The translations under genes were made by a program, and so were the position numbers. A DNA stretch of 17,390 nt from contig CAMNWW010000015.1 in the NCBI GenBank assembly GCA_946566415.1, positions 1 through 17,390 on the forward strand, written 5' to 3'. Each line of letters opens with the position of its first letter. Position 1 is the first letter of the stretch. The notes beneath the pieces are model-generated. The model was not told the origin of the DNA. It made no database searches and worked only from the letters and a program-made list of their open reading frames with translations. Positions 7,467-15,035 of the stretch are shown piece by piece. This DNA comes from an uncultured Lachnospiraceae bacterium. Lineage in GTDB: Bacteria > Bacillota > Clostridia > Lachnospirales > Lachnospiraceae.

Positions 7467-9035
7467 ATGTCTTATACCGCCTTATACCGGAAATTCCGTC
7501 CGTCGGAATTTGAGGACGTGAAGGGACAAGATCATATTATCACGACACTGAAAAATCAGATTAAGGCAGGAAGGATCGGACATGCCTATCTGTTCTGCGG
7601 AACGCGGGGAACGGGAAAGACTACTGTGGCGAAGATATTTGCCAGGGCGGTCAACTGTGAACATCCGCAGGACGGCAGCCCCTGCGGGGAGTGCGCAATG
7701 TGCAAAAGCATTTACACGGGCGCTTCCATGAATGTGATCGAGATTGACGCGGCGTCCAATAACGGGGTGGATAATATCAGGGAGATCCGTGAGGAAGTCT
7801 CTTACCGCCCCACGGCGGGACGCTACAAGGTATATATTATCGACGAAGTGCATATGCTTTCCATCGGGGCGTTTAATGCGCTTCTTAAGACGCTGGAGGA
7901 GCCGCCGGAATATGTGATCTTTATCCTGGCGACGACAGAGGCCCATAAGATACCGATCACTATTTTGTCCCGGTGCCAGCGGTATGATTTTAAACGGATA
8001 TCTATTGATACGATTGCGGCGCGGCTTACGGAGCTGATGGAAAAAGAGCAGGTCGAGACGGAGGAAAAGGCGATCCGGTATATTGCCAAGGCGGCGGACG
8101 GTTCGATGCGCGACGCCTTAAGCCTTCTGGATCAGTGTATCGCATTTTATCTGGGAGAGAAACTGACTTATGAGCATGTGCTGGAGGTGCTGGGGGCGGT
8201 GGATACAGATGTGTTCAGCCGTCTTCTTCGCGAGATTATTGCCCAGGATGTTGAGAAGGCGCTGGAAACAGCAGATGAGCTTGTGATGCAGGGGCGGGAG
8301 CTGTCGCAGCTTGCGGCGGATTTTACATGGTATCTGCGGAACCTGCTCCTTGTCAAGACTTCAGATCGTATGGAGGAGGCGCTCGACGTCTCCGCTGAGA
8401 ATCTTGCGCAGCTTAAGGAAGAGGCGCAGATGATCGAACCGGACGTTCTGCTCCGATATATACGCATTTTTTCTGAACTGACGAATCAACTGAAATACGC
8501 GGCGCAAAAGAGGGTGCTTTTGGAGGTCACGCTCATTAAGCTGTGCCGTCCGCAGATGGAAGCGAGGGAAGACAGCATTATCGACCGTATCCGTGCTCTG
8601 GAGAAACGAGTGGAAGAAGGGGGCGCGCCCACGCCTGGATATGGAGAGGGCAAAGCTGCGGGAGACGATAGAGGACAGAAGGCGGAGCCGCCTCCCCAGC
8701 TTCCCAAGGCGCTTGCCGAGGACGTAAAGCAGGCGGCTTCCAATTTCCGCGCGGTCGCGGCAGAAACTTCAGGAATGCTGAGGACTTATTTGAAGCAGGC
8801 CAGGCTCAGTGTGGGCAGCCAGGACCAGCTTCTTATCGTGCTCCCGGACGAGATGGCGGCAAGCGTGGTAGGGACAAAGGAGCATAAGGAGGAGATACAG
8901 GAGCTAATCGAGAAAAAACTGGGCAAATCGGTCGAGGTTGAGGTGCGCGCGGCCGCAGCGGGAAGAAAGTTTGAAGATAGTTTTGTAGATATTGAAAAGC
9001 TGATCAATATGGAGATTACCATTGAAGATGAGTGA
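7467..9035 (+). CDS. dnaX: DNA polymerase III subunit gamma/tau
   Basis: The 522-residue protein is the clamp-loader ATPase of the replisome. The AAA+ module shows Walker A GTRGTGKTT (45-53), zinc ligands Cys64, Cys73, Cys76 and Cys79, Walker B with DEVH (126-129), sensor LATTE (154-158) and the SRC arginine finger (168-170). Domain III and a short variable tail follow; the tail is smaller than in E. coli tau (643 residues). An AAAGGAG box precedes the ATG. The gene is followed by ybaB and recR, the classic order. No in-frame slippery heptamer for making a shorter gamma form was found. Confidence 0.97.
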   Translation: MSYTALYRKFRPSEFEDVKGQDHIITTLKNQIKAGRIGHAYLFCGTRGTGKTTVAKIFARAVNCEHPQDGSPCGECAMCKSIYTGASMNVIEIDAASNNGVDNIREIREEVSYRPTAGRYKVYIIDEVHMLSIGAFNALLKTLEEPPEYVIFILATTEAHKIPITILSRCQRYDFKRISIDTIAARLTELMEKEQVETEEKAIRYIAKAADGSMRDALSLLDQCIAFYLGEKLTYEHVLEVLGAVDTDVFSRLLREIIAQDVEKALETADELVMQGRELSQLAADFTWYLRNLLLVKTSDRMEEALDVSAENLAQLKEEAQMIEPDVLLRYIRIFSELTNQLKYAAQKRVLLEVTLIKLCRPQMEAREDSIIDRIRALEKRVEEGGAPTPGYGEGKAAGDDRGQKAEPPPQLPKALAEDVKQAASNFRAVAAETSGMLRTYLKQARLSVGSQDQLLIVLPDEMAASVVGTKEHKEEIQELIEKKLGKSVEVEVRAAAAGRKFEDSFVDIEKLINMEITIEDE

Positions 9036-9060
9036 CGGTAAATAAAGGAGGATGTTTTTA

Positions 9061-9402
9061 GTGGCAAAGCGAGGAGGCTTTCCGGGAGGACAGTTGCCCG
9101 GAAATATGGCAAATCTGATGAAGCAGGCGCAAAAGATGCAGCGCCAGATGGAGGAACAGGCGAAAGAGATGGAGACGAAAGAATTTACCGCTACAGCCGG
9201 CGGCGGCGCGGTAGAGGTGGTCGTTAACGGAAAGAGAGAAGTGCAGAGGGTGAAGCTTAAGGAGGAAGTGGTGGATCCGGATGATATCGAGATGCTGGAG
9301 GATCTGGTCACGGCTGCGGTTAATGAAGCGCTGCGGCAGGTAGATGAAGCAAGTTCGTCTGCAATGAGTAAGCTGACAGGCGGAATGCCGGGGATGTTCT
9401 AA
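9061..9402 (+). CDS. ybaB: YbaB/EbfC nucleoid-associated protein
   Basis: The 113-residue product is a YbaB/EbfC-type DNA-binding protein, a small dimer with helical arms. It starts MAKRGGFPGGQ, a common opening in clostridial members, then NLMKQAQKMQRQMEEQ, and keeps the central beta region with AGGGAVEVVVNGK. The start is the GTG at 9061, with AGGAGG (9046-9051) 9 nt upstream. The in-frame ATG at 9052 is directly against that box and is too close to use. It sits 25 nt after dnaX and 50 nt before recR, the conserved arrangement that ties it to replication and repair. Confidence 0.95.
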   Translation: MAKRGGFPGGQLPGNMANLMKQAQKMQRQMEEQAKEMETKEFTATAGGGAVEVVVNGKREVQRVKLKEEVVDPDDIEMLEDLVTAAVNEALRQVDEASSSAMSKLTGGMPGMF

Positions 9403-9452
9403 AGGGTTAAGCTTACGCCTTTTGTCCAAAAGCAGGACTAGTAGGAGGAATC

Positions 9453-10049
9453 ATGGATTATTACAGCAGTCAGATCAGTAAACTGATAGAGGAATTATCC
9501 AGACTGCCTGGTATTGGGGCAAAGTCAGCCGGAAGGCTGGCTTTTCATATGATAAATATGCCGAAAGAGCAGGTGGAACAGCTCGCAAGTACGATGGTGC
9601 AGGCACGCAGCCAAGTGCGGTACTGCAGGGAGTGCTGTACTTTGACGGATGAGGAACTGTGCCCGATCTGCGCCAGTACGGAGCGGGACCACAAAACGAT
9701 CATGGTGGTAGAGAATCCGCGGGATCTGGGAGCCTATGAGAAGACAGGGAAATATAACGGTGTTTACCATGTGCTTCATGGCGCGATCTCGCCGATGCTG
9801 GGTATTGGGCCCGGGGATATCCGGCTTAAGGAGCTGATGGAACGGCTCCAGAGGGATGTTGAGGAAGTGATTATAGCGACCAATTCAAGCCTGGAGGGTG
9901 AAACGACGGCGATGTATATCAGCAAACTAATCAAGCCTACGGGTATTAAGGTGAGCCGCATCGCCAGCGGCGTCCCGGTAGGGGGCGATCTGGAGTACAT
10001 TGATGAAGTGACGCTGCTTCGAGCGCTGGAAGGGCGTACAGAGTTATAA
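9453..10049 (+). CDS. recR: Recombination protein RecR
   Basis: The 198-residue protein has the full RecR layout and usual length. A helix-hairpin-helix LPGIGAKSAGRLAFH lies at 18-32. The zinc finger has Cys58, Cys61 (or 62), Cys70 and Cys73. The Toprim domain starts at MVVEN (84-88). RecR acts with RecO and RecF to load RecA on gapped DNA. A GGAGG box precedes the ATG. It is the last gene of the pfk-dnaX-ybaB-recR unit; no clear terminator follows, but a new promoter lies 19 nt downstream. Confidence 0.97.
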   Translation: MDYYSSQISKLIEELSRLPGIGAKSAGRLAFHMINMPKEQVEQLASTMVQARSQVRYCRECCTLTDEELCPICASTERDHKTIMVVENPRDLGAYEKTGKYNGVYHVLHGAISPMLGIGPGDIRLKELMERLQRDVEEVIIATNSSLEGETTAMYISKLIKPTGIKVSRIASGVPVGGDLEYIDEVTLLRALEGRTEL

Positions 10050-10067
10050 TGAAAAAGTCCAATCCTA

Positions 10068-10097
10068 TTGACGGATAACTGATAAATGGGCTATAAT
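10068..10097 (+). promoter_or_regulatory. SigA-type promoter of the transaldolase-transketolase operon
   Basis: TTGACG (10068-10073), an 18-nt spacer and a perfect TATAAT (10092-10097), just after recR and 97 nt upstream of the transaldolase start. The leader of about 90 nt holds no obvious riboswitch. Confidence 0.75.
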
Positions 10098-10193
10098 TTG
10101 AATGATAATAGGTAACTTATGGTGGCGGGGGCAAAGTTTTTTGACTCCGGTATCATTATGTATCAATGTCAATATTTTAAGGAGGAAAAGGAA

Positions 10194-10850
10194 ATGAGAT
10201 TTTTCATTGACACAGCAAATGTTGATGACATCAGGAAAGCGAATGATATGGGTGTTATCTGTGGAGTGACAACGAATCCGTCTCTGATTGCAAAAGAGGG
10301 ACGTGTATTTGAGGAGGTCATTGCGGAGATCGCATCTATCGTGGACGGTCCGATCAGCGGAGAAGTAAAAGCGACGACTACGGATGCGGAAGGCATGATC
10401 GCGGAAGGTAAAGAAATCGCGAAAATCCATCCGAATATGGTAGTTAAGATTCCGATGACAGTAGAAGGGCTCAAAGCATGCAAAGCGCTTACCGCGGAAG
10501 GGATCAAGACGAATGTAACCCTGGTGTTTACAGCGAATCAGGCGCTGCTTGCGGCAAGGGCCGGCGCAACTTACGTGTCTCCGTTCCTGGGACGTTTAGA
10601 TGATATTTCCGAGCACGGAGTGGATCTGATTCGGGATATCGTTGAAATTTTTTCAATGGCAGGCGATATTGATACACAGATTATTGCGGCAAGTGTACGT
10701 AACACCATGCATGTGACCGACTGCGCGCTTGCGGGGGCGGATATTGCTACAGTTCCGTATAAGGTAATCGAGCAGATGACACATCATCCGCTTACAGACG
10801 CAGGCATCGCGAAATTCCAGGCTGACTACAGGGCTGTATTTGGCGAGTAG
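10194..10850 (+). CDS. tal: Transaldolase (short TalC/Fsa-type family)
   Basis: The 218-residue protein belongs to the short fructose-6-phosphate aldolase/transaldolase family. The Schiff-base lysine is Lys85 in VVKIPMT, the same number as in E. coli FsaA. Two active-site positions separate the activities: FsaA has Gln59 and Tyr131, while true transaldolases have Glu and Phe. Here they are Glu57 (SGEVKAT) and Phe131 (VSPFLGRLD), so I predict transaldolase, not aldolase. The two transketolase genes directly downstream agree. The start at 10194 follows AAGGAGG by 8 nt; an open extension to 10119 has no such signal and does not match the family. It moves a dihydroxyacetone unit between sugar phosphates. 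Confidence 0.93.
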   Translation: MRFFIDTANVDDIRKANDMGVICGVTTNPSLIAKEGRVFEEVIAEIASIVDGPISGEVKATTTDAEGMIAEGKEIAKIHPNMVVKIPMTVEGLKACKALTAEGIKTNVTLVFTANQALLAARAGATYVSPFLGRLDDISEHGVDLIRDIVEIFSMAGDIDTQIIAASVRNTMHVTDCALAGADIATVPYKVIEQMTHHPLTDAGIAKFQADYRAVFGE

Positions 10851-10882
10851 ATTATGGAAGGTAAATTCAGGAGGCTAATTTC

Positions 10883-11719
10883 ATGAACAAGTCAGAACTT
10901 ATGAAAACTGCAAACAAGGTCCGCAAAGACGCTGTGACGGCAGTTTATCATGCGAAATCCGGACATCCGGGCGGATCTTTATCCGCGGCAGATATTTACA
11001 CATATTTATTCTTTGAGGAGATGAACATTGACCCGGAAGACCCGAAAAAGGCGGACCGCGACCGTTTTGTCCTGTCAAAAGGACATACGGCTCCGGGATA
11101 TTATGCAACGCTTGCAAACAGGGGCTTTTTCCCGGTAAAGGACCTGGAAACTCTGCGCCATACGGGTTCCTATCTGCAGGGGCATCCAGATATGAAGCAT
11201 ATTCCGGGCGTTGATATGTCCAGCGGCTCTTTAGGACAAGGAATCTCAGCGGCAGTCGGTATGGCGATTTCAGCGAAGCTCTCAAACGACAGCTACCGTG
11301 TCTATACGCTGCTTGGCGACGGCGAGATTCAGGAGGGGCAGGTATGGGAGGCGGCGATGCTTGCCGGATTCCAGAAGCTGGACAACCTGGTAGTCATCGT
11401 TGACAATAATAATCTCCAGATCGACGGGCCAATCGATGAGGTCAACTCTCCGTACCCGATTGATAAGAAATTTGAGGCGTTTAATTTCCATGTGATCAAT
11501 ATCGACGGACATAATTTTGACGAGATAGACGCTGCCTTCAAAGAGGCGAGAGAGACAAAGGGAATGCCGACGGCGATCATTGCAAAGACGGTCAAAGGCA
11601 AAGGCGTGTCCTTTATGGAAAATCAAGCAGGATGGCATGGAAAAGCGCCGAACGACGAACAGTATCAGACAGCGATGGCAGATTTAGAGAAGGTAGGTGA
11701 AGCATTATGTCAGAAGTAA
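10883..11719 (+). CDS. tktA: Transketolase, N-terminal (thiamine diphosphate-binding) subunit
   Basis: The 278-residue protein is the N-terminal half of a split transketolase. It has KSGHPGGSLS (25-34), SKGH (65-68) and the thiamine diphosphate/magnesium motif from GDGEIQEGQ (145-153) to DNNN (174-177). Transketolase transfers two-carbon units in the non-oxidative pentose phosphate pathway. An AGGAGG box lies 8 nt before the ATG. The stop overlaps the start of the C-terminal subunit gene by 13 nt, which implies translational coupling and equal amounts of both chains. Split transketolases are common in clostridia and archaea. Confidence 0.95.
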   Translation: MNKSELMKTANKVRKDAVTAVYHAKSGHPGGSLSAADIYTYLFFEEMNIDPEDPKKADRDRFVLSKGHTAPGYYATLANRGFFPVKDLETLRHTGSYLQGHPDMKHIPGVDMSSGSLGQGISAAVGMAISAKLSNDSYRVYTLLGDGEIQEGQVWEAAMLAGFQKLDNLVVIVDNNNLQIDGPIDEVNSPYPIDKKFEAFNFHVINIDGHNFDEIDAAFKEARETKGMPTAIIAKTVKGKGVSFMENQAGWHGKAPNDEQYQTAMADLEKVGEALCQK

Positions 11720-12648
11720 AGAAAATCGCAACAAGAGACAGCTACGGTAATGCTTTGGCAGAACTGGGGAATCTGCATGAAGATGTAGTAGTATTGGACG
11801 CAGACCTTGCAGGCGCGACGAAGACAGGCGTATTCAAGAAAGCGCATCCGGAGCGTTTTATAGACTGCGGTATCGCAGAGGGAAATATGATCGGCGTTGC
11901 GGCAGGAATCGCGACGACAGGGAAAGTTCCGTTCGCAAGCTCCTTTGCCATGTTTGCGGCAGGACGTGCGTTCGAGCAGGTGCGCAATTCTGTCGGGTAT
12001 CCGAAAAATAATGTGAAGATCGGCGCGACCCACGCGGGAATTTCCGTCGGGGAAGACGGCGCGACCCATCAATGTAATGAGGACATTGCCCTTATGAGGA
12101 CGATTCCGGGCATGGTGGTAATTAATCCGTCGGACGATGTGGAAGCAAGGGCGGCCGTTTTTGCTGCCTATGAGCATCAGGGACCTGTGTATCTCCGTTT
12201 CGGCAGGCTTGCGGTTCCGGTAATCAATGATAATCCGGATTACAAGTTTGAACTGGGCAAAGGTATTGTCTTACGGGAAGGCAAGGATGTTGCTATTATA
12301 GCAACAGGGCTGGAGGTAAGCGAGTCGCTTGCGGCGGCGGAAAAACTTGCGGCAGACGGAATCGAAGCGAAGGTTATCAACATTCATACCATTAAGCCTC
12401 TGGACGAAGAACTCGTGATTGCGGCGGCAAAGGAAACTGGAAAAGTAGTCACAGTGGAAGAGCATTCTGTTATTGGCGGACTGGGAAGCGCGGTGTGCGA
12501 TGTGTTATCCGAGAAGCAGCCGGCTAAGGTCCTGAAAATCGGTGTGATGGATACATTTGGAGAGTCTGGTCCTGCAAAAGAATTAATTCAGAAGTATGGT
12601 CTGGATGCCGACAGCATTTATAAGAAAGTAAAATCATTTGTGGGATAA
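11707..12648 (+). CDS. tktB: Transketolase, C-terminal subunit
   Basis: The 313-residue protein carries the pyrimidine-binding and C-terminal domains. The catalytic Glu58 lies in CGIAEGNMIG (54-63), and the family motif THAGISVGEDGATHQ is at 108-122. It completes the active site at the interface with the N-terminal subunit. A GGTGAAG box inside the end of the previous gene precedes its ATG. A strong rho-independent terminator follows 29 nt after the stop, closing the three-gene operon. DXP synthase is related, but the split form and length favour transketolase. Confidence 0.95.
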   Translation: MSEVKKIATRDSYGNALAELGNLHEDVVVLDADLAGATKTGVFKKAHPERFIDCGIAEGNMIGVAAGIATTGKVPFASSFAMFAAGRAFEQVRNSVGYPKNNVKIGATHAGISVGEDGATHQCNEDIALMRTIPGMVVINPSDDVEARAAVFAAYEHQGPVYLRFGRLAVPVINDNPDYKFELGKGIVLREGKDVAIIATGLEVSESLAAAEKLAADGIEAKVINIHTIKPLDEELVIAAAKETGKVVTVEEHSVIGGLGSAVCDVLSEKQPAKVLKIGVMDTFGESGPAKELIQKYGLDADSIYKKVKSFVG

Positions 12649-12677
12649 TTTTTGCGAAATAAACAAAAAAGTTTACA

Positions 12678-12712
12678 GGTACGGGAAACGGAGGAGTTTC
12701 TCGTACTTTTTT
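12678..12712 (+). terminator. Rho-independent terminator of the transketolase operon
   Basis: An 11-bp stem, GTACGGGAAAC (12678-12688) with GTTTCTCGTAC (12695-12705) including one G-U pair, a 6-nt loop, then seven T (12706-12712). Confidence 0.93.
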
Positions 12713-12781
12713 TGCAGGAAGAGCGCTAATCCTTATGATTTTCTGAATTTTATAAAAAGGATACTGAACTTCTGCAAAATT

Positions 12782-12822
12782 TGGTATACTTATCTTATAA
12801 ACCTCATCGCCGAACAGGCGAT
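12782..12822 (+). promoter_or_regulatory. Extended -10 promoter plus 5' hairpin of the HD gene
   Basis: TGG-TATACT (12782-12790) is an extended -10 box with no good -35. Fifteen nt after it comes ATCGCC, loop GAACA, GGCGAT (12806-12822), a 6-bp GC hairpin that would sit within about 10 nt of the transcript 5' end. The same arrangement precedes the next gene. Confidence 0.6.
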
Positions 12823-12860
12823 TCAAAATCAGGGAATTTAACTTAAGGAAGTGGACGGAT

Positions 12861-13379
12861 ATGGGATTTTTTGGAAAAGAGGCCATAAGAGCCCGCTGGG
12901 AAAAGAGAAAAAAAAGACGGCAGGAATTTTATGAGTGTATCCGGGATGTGGCAAAGCATCCGGTCGTCAGGTCTATGCGGAAGTATCCGATGCATGGAAA
13001 TACAAGCTGTTATAAACATTGTCTGCGTGTGGCATACTATAATTATCTGTGGTGCCGGCGTCTGGGGCTCGACGCCCGTTCAGCGGCCAGGGCCGGAATG
13101 CTGCACGATCTGTTTTTGTACGACTGGCATAAACATGCGGAAGAGACAGGGGAACATTTCCATGGGCTGACGCATCCTGCGGAGGCGCTTAAAAATGCGG
13201 AAAAGCTTTTTGAACTGAACGCGACAGAGCGGGACGCCATCCGCAGCCATATGTGGCCGGTGACATTTTTCACCATCCCTAAGACAGGCGAGGCATGGAT
13301 TACGACGTTGTCGGACAAATACTGCGGCGGAGTAGAGACGCTGCGGCGAAAAAGTGCGGCTGCAGGAAACGGGAGATAA
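12861..13379 (+). CDS. HD-domain phosphohydrolase
   Basis: The 172-residue protein is a small cytosolic HD-superfamily enzyme. The metal ligands can be followed in order: His53 (SCYKHCLRVA), His82-Asp83 (MLHDLFLYDWH), His105 (LTHPAEAL), His130 (SHMWP) and Asp152 (LSDKYC). All key residues are present, so activity is expected, probably on a nucleotide or other phosphate ester; the substrate cannot be read from the sequence. The N-terminus is very basic (RARWEKRKKRRQ). The ATG follows an AAGGAAGTGG box. It stands between two terminator/promoter regions and is probably monocistronic, but it shares its unusual leader with the LysM gene. Confidence 0.85.
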   Translation: MGFFGKEAIRARWEKRKKRRQEFYECIRDVAKHPVVRSMRKYPMHGNTSCYKHCLRVAYYNYLWCRRLGLDARSAARAGMLHDLFLYDWHKHAEETGEHFHGLTHPAEALKNAEKLFELNATERDAIRSHMWPVTFFTIPKTGEAWITTLSDKYCGGVETLRRKSAAAGNGR

Positions 13380-13450
13380 GAAATGTCCCCGGCTGTCGAG
13401 AGGTTCCTGATTATGACAGACATGAAATGATAAAATCAGCGTTTTCCATA

Positions 13451-13487
13451 TGCTATACTCTATGAAACGCATCGCCGAATAGGCGAT
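13451..13487 (+). promoter_or_regulatory. Extended -10 promoter plus 5' hairpin (copy 1) of the LysM gene
   Basis: TGC-TATACT (13451-13459) is an extended -10 box. Eleven nt later comes ATCGCC, loop GAATA, GGCGAT (13471-13487). It resembles the element ahead of the HD gene, with loop GAATA in place of GAACA. Confidence 0.6.
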
Positions 13488-13552
13488 TGGGTTCACGAGT
13501 CCCGAAAGCAGTTCATGAGGGATACTCTATGAAACGCATCGCCGGATAGGCG
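13455..13552 (+). repeat. 31-bp tandem direct repeat carrying the hairpin element
   Basis: Positions 13455-13485 and 13522-13552 are identical except for one A/G change in the hairpin loop, and are offset by 67 bp. Each unit spans from the -10 core to the end of the GCC/GGC hairpin. The second unit has lost the TG of the extended -10. A smaller direct repeat, GTTCACGAG/GTTCATGAG (13491-13499, 13511-13519), lies between them. Confidence 0.9.
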
Positions 13553-13580
13553 GAAAAAATGCAGAATGAGGTGAGAGTAT

Positions 13581-14798
13581 ATGGAAAACAGATTTCCAAA
13601 AAACGTACGTCAGATAGGGAATGTGAGCGATGTGCCGAAAATTTATGTAGAGGACTATGTAGACACATTTTTGGACAGGCTTTGTGACAGAACAGAGGAA
13701 ACTCCTGGGGGAGCCTTTCTGATTGGCCGGATAGAACGGCAGGAAGAGCAGGAGAACGTATATATTTCAGGCGCTGTCCAGATTGAGGCGCTGGAAACGG
13801 AAGGACCAGATATTAAGATCACTGACGAGATATGGGACAAGGCACAGAAGGATTGTAAAGAATTTTTTGAAGACGGGGAGATCATTGGATGGTTTGTCTG
13901 TCTGCCTGGACAACCCCTCCTGCTGAATGATAACCTGGTAAAGCTTCATGAACAGTACTTTAAACGCTCCGATACAATTCTTATTATGAAGGACGCTGTG
14001 GAGAAGGACGAGCTGTATTTTGCATATAAGTACAGAGAATTGATGCAGATGGGCGGGCATTATATCTATTATGAGAAGAATCCGTCCATGCAGAATTATA
14101 TGATTACGACTAGGAAAACGATCGGCGGGTTTCCCAGTGAAACTGTGGAAGATCAGGCTGCGAAGGATTTTCGTAATATCGTAAAAGAACGTTATGTGTT
14201 AAAGGAGCAGAGACAAAATTCCCGGACAATGTACGCGGCTAGTATTTTTCTGGTGCTGGTAGTACTTATAATCGGAGTCACTACAGTAAATAACTATGAT
14301 AAGATGCGATCGGTCCAATCTTCTCTGGAAGACATAAGACGGTCGGTTCCAACTGCTGGAACGGCACAGCGGGAGGCGGTTGAGACGAACGGGACAGTGC
14401 AGGCGGGATCGCAGGAAGGAATAGAAGAAAGGGATACAGGACCGGCAGAAACCGCAGAAGATGAGGACGGCGACGGGGAGGGGCAAAACAGCGAATCGGC
14501 GGGAGAGGGGGCGGACGGCGCTGCATCTGAGGAAAATAGTGAAAGTAGCGGGGAAAATAATGACGAACCATCAGGCGATGTGACTGCCGAGGCAGACGGA
14601 GCAGAGGTAAACGCAAATGCCGACCTTGTGGTGCAAGGGATGAATGAAGAGATTTATATTGTGGAAAAAGGAGATACACTGGCAAAGATAAGCAAAAAAG
14701 TATACGGTGATACCGGGCATGTAGATGCAATTTGCAAAATGAACGGGCTTGCGGACGGCAACCTGATTTTTATAGGACAAAAATTGTTGCTTCCTTAA
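13581..14798 (+). CDS. Membrane protein with degenerate MPN/JAB-like domain and external LysM
   Basis: The 405-residue protein has four parts. Residues about 20-180 look like an MPN/JAB fold: GAFLIGRIE (44-52), then IIGWFVCLPG (101-110) and NLVKLHEQYF (118-127). In active JAMM proteases the matching stretch reads GWYHSHPG with a downstream Ser and Asp; here both zinc histidines are replaced by Val106 and Leu108, so protease activity is unlikely. A basic stretch precedes one transmembrane helix (217-236). An acidic Asp/Glu/Gly/Ser linker spans 262-346, and a LysM domain (IYIVEKGDTLAKI to the end, 358-404) binds peptidoglycan. The charge pattern puts the MPN part inside and LysM outside. The MPN reading is mine, from pattern. 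A GAGGTGAG box precedes the ATG. Confidence 0.8.
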   Translation: MENRFPKNVRQIGNVSDVPKIYVEDYVDTFLDRLCDRTEETPGGAFLIGRIERQEEQENVYISGAVQIEALETEGPDIKITDEIWDKAQKDCKEFFEDGEIIGWFVCLPGQPLLLNDNLVKLHEQYFKRSDTILIMKDAVEKDELYFAYKYRELMQMGGHYIYYEKNPSMQNYMITTRKTIGGFPSETVEDQAAKDFRNIVKERYVLKEQRQNSRTMYAASIFLVLVVLIIGVTTVNNYDKMRSVQSSLEDIRRSVPTAGTAQREAVETNGTVQAGSQEGIEERDTGPAETAEDEDGDGEGQNSESAGEGADGAASEENSESSGENNDEPSGDVTAEADGAEVNANADLVVQGMNEEIYIVEKGDTLAKISKKVYGDTGHVDAICKMNGLADGNLIFIGQKLLLP

Positions 14799-14810
14799 CA
14801 ATATGATATA

Positions 14811-14819
14811 TGGTATAAT
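14811..14819 (+). promoter_or_regulatory. Extended -10 promoter of the structured RNA
   Basis: TGG followed by a perfect TATAAT (14814-14819), 12 nt past the stop of the LysM gene and without a good -35. A start near 14825 would coincide with the first stem of the RNA. Confidence 0.65.
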
Positions 14820-14820
14820 A

Positions 14821-15035
14821 GGAGCACTTGGCGAGGTTCTTTCCGAACCTAGTGCGAGTTGCCCCGAGGGGAATATTCACGAAAGGCAATGAGCAGTGCC
14901 AAAACAGAGGAGGGCGAATGCCCGTGAACGAGGAAGCCGAAGGCTTGCGAGTGGGCACTGCGGGGTATTACAAGAGCTCTAGTGCGAATTAGCACGGGCG
15001 AGAGGCAGACGGCGTTTAGACAGGCCGTGAAAAGG
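14821..15035 (+). ncRNA. Structured non-coding RNA, candidate raiA-motif RNA
   Basis: About 215 nt dense in paired elements and without a plausible ORF. GCACT (14824-14828) pairs with AGTGC (14851-14855), with AGGTTC/GAACCT (14834-14839/14845-14850) inside. TTGCC (14859-14863) pairs with GGCAA (14885-14889). An 8-bp stem GCAGTGCC/GGCACTGC (14893-14900/14954-14961) encloses two hairpins: GGGC-GAAT-GCCC (14912-14923) and AAGCC-GAA-GGCTT (14934-14946). GTGC/GCAC (14982-14985/14992-14995) and ACGGC/GCCGT (15009-15013/15024-15028) follow. CCCCG (14862-14866) could alternatively pair with CGGGG (14961-14965). Size and several unpaired stretches remind me of the raiA motif of Firmicutes and Actinobacteria, but I could not align it. 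No terminator precedes the next gene, so it may be a long leader or be processed. Confidence 0.65.

Noticed and set aside
8908..8922. Possible dnaX slippery site in an A6-C run
   Set aside because: The heptamer A-AAA-AAC is in the wrong frame relative to the codons (GAG AAA AAA CTG), and it lies too close to the C-terminus to make a useful gamma form.
10119..10193. N-terminal extension of transaldolase
   Set aside because: It does not match the family, whose proteins begin at the MRFFIDTAN-type start, and the strong AAGGAGG serves the ATG at 10194.
12638..12841. 67-residue plus-strand ORF after the transketolase gene
   Set aside because: It spans the operon terminator and the next promoter; no ribosome binding site or homology pattern.
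13451..13552. CRISPR-like array
   Set aside because: Only two units with a 36-nt gap, built around a promoter core and hairpin, and no cas genes.
14821..15035. tmRNA, RNase P RNA, SRP RNA, T-box or cobalamin riboswitch
   Set aside because: The hallmark conserved strings of these RNAs are absent.
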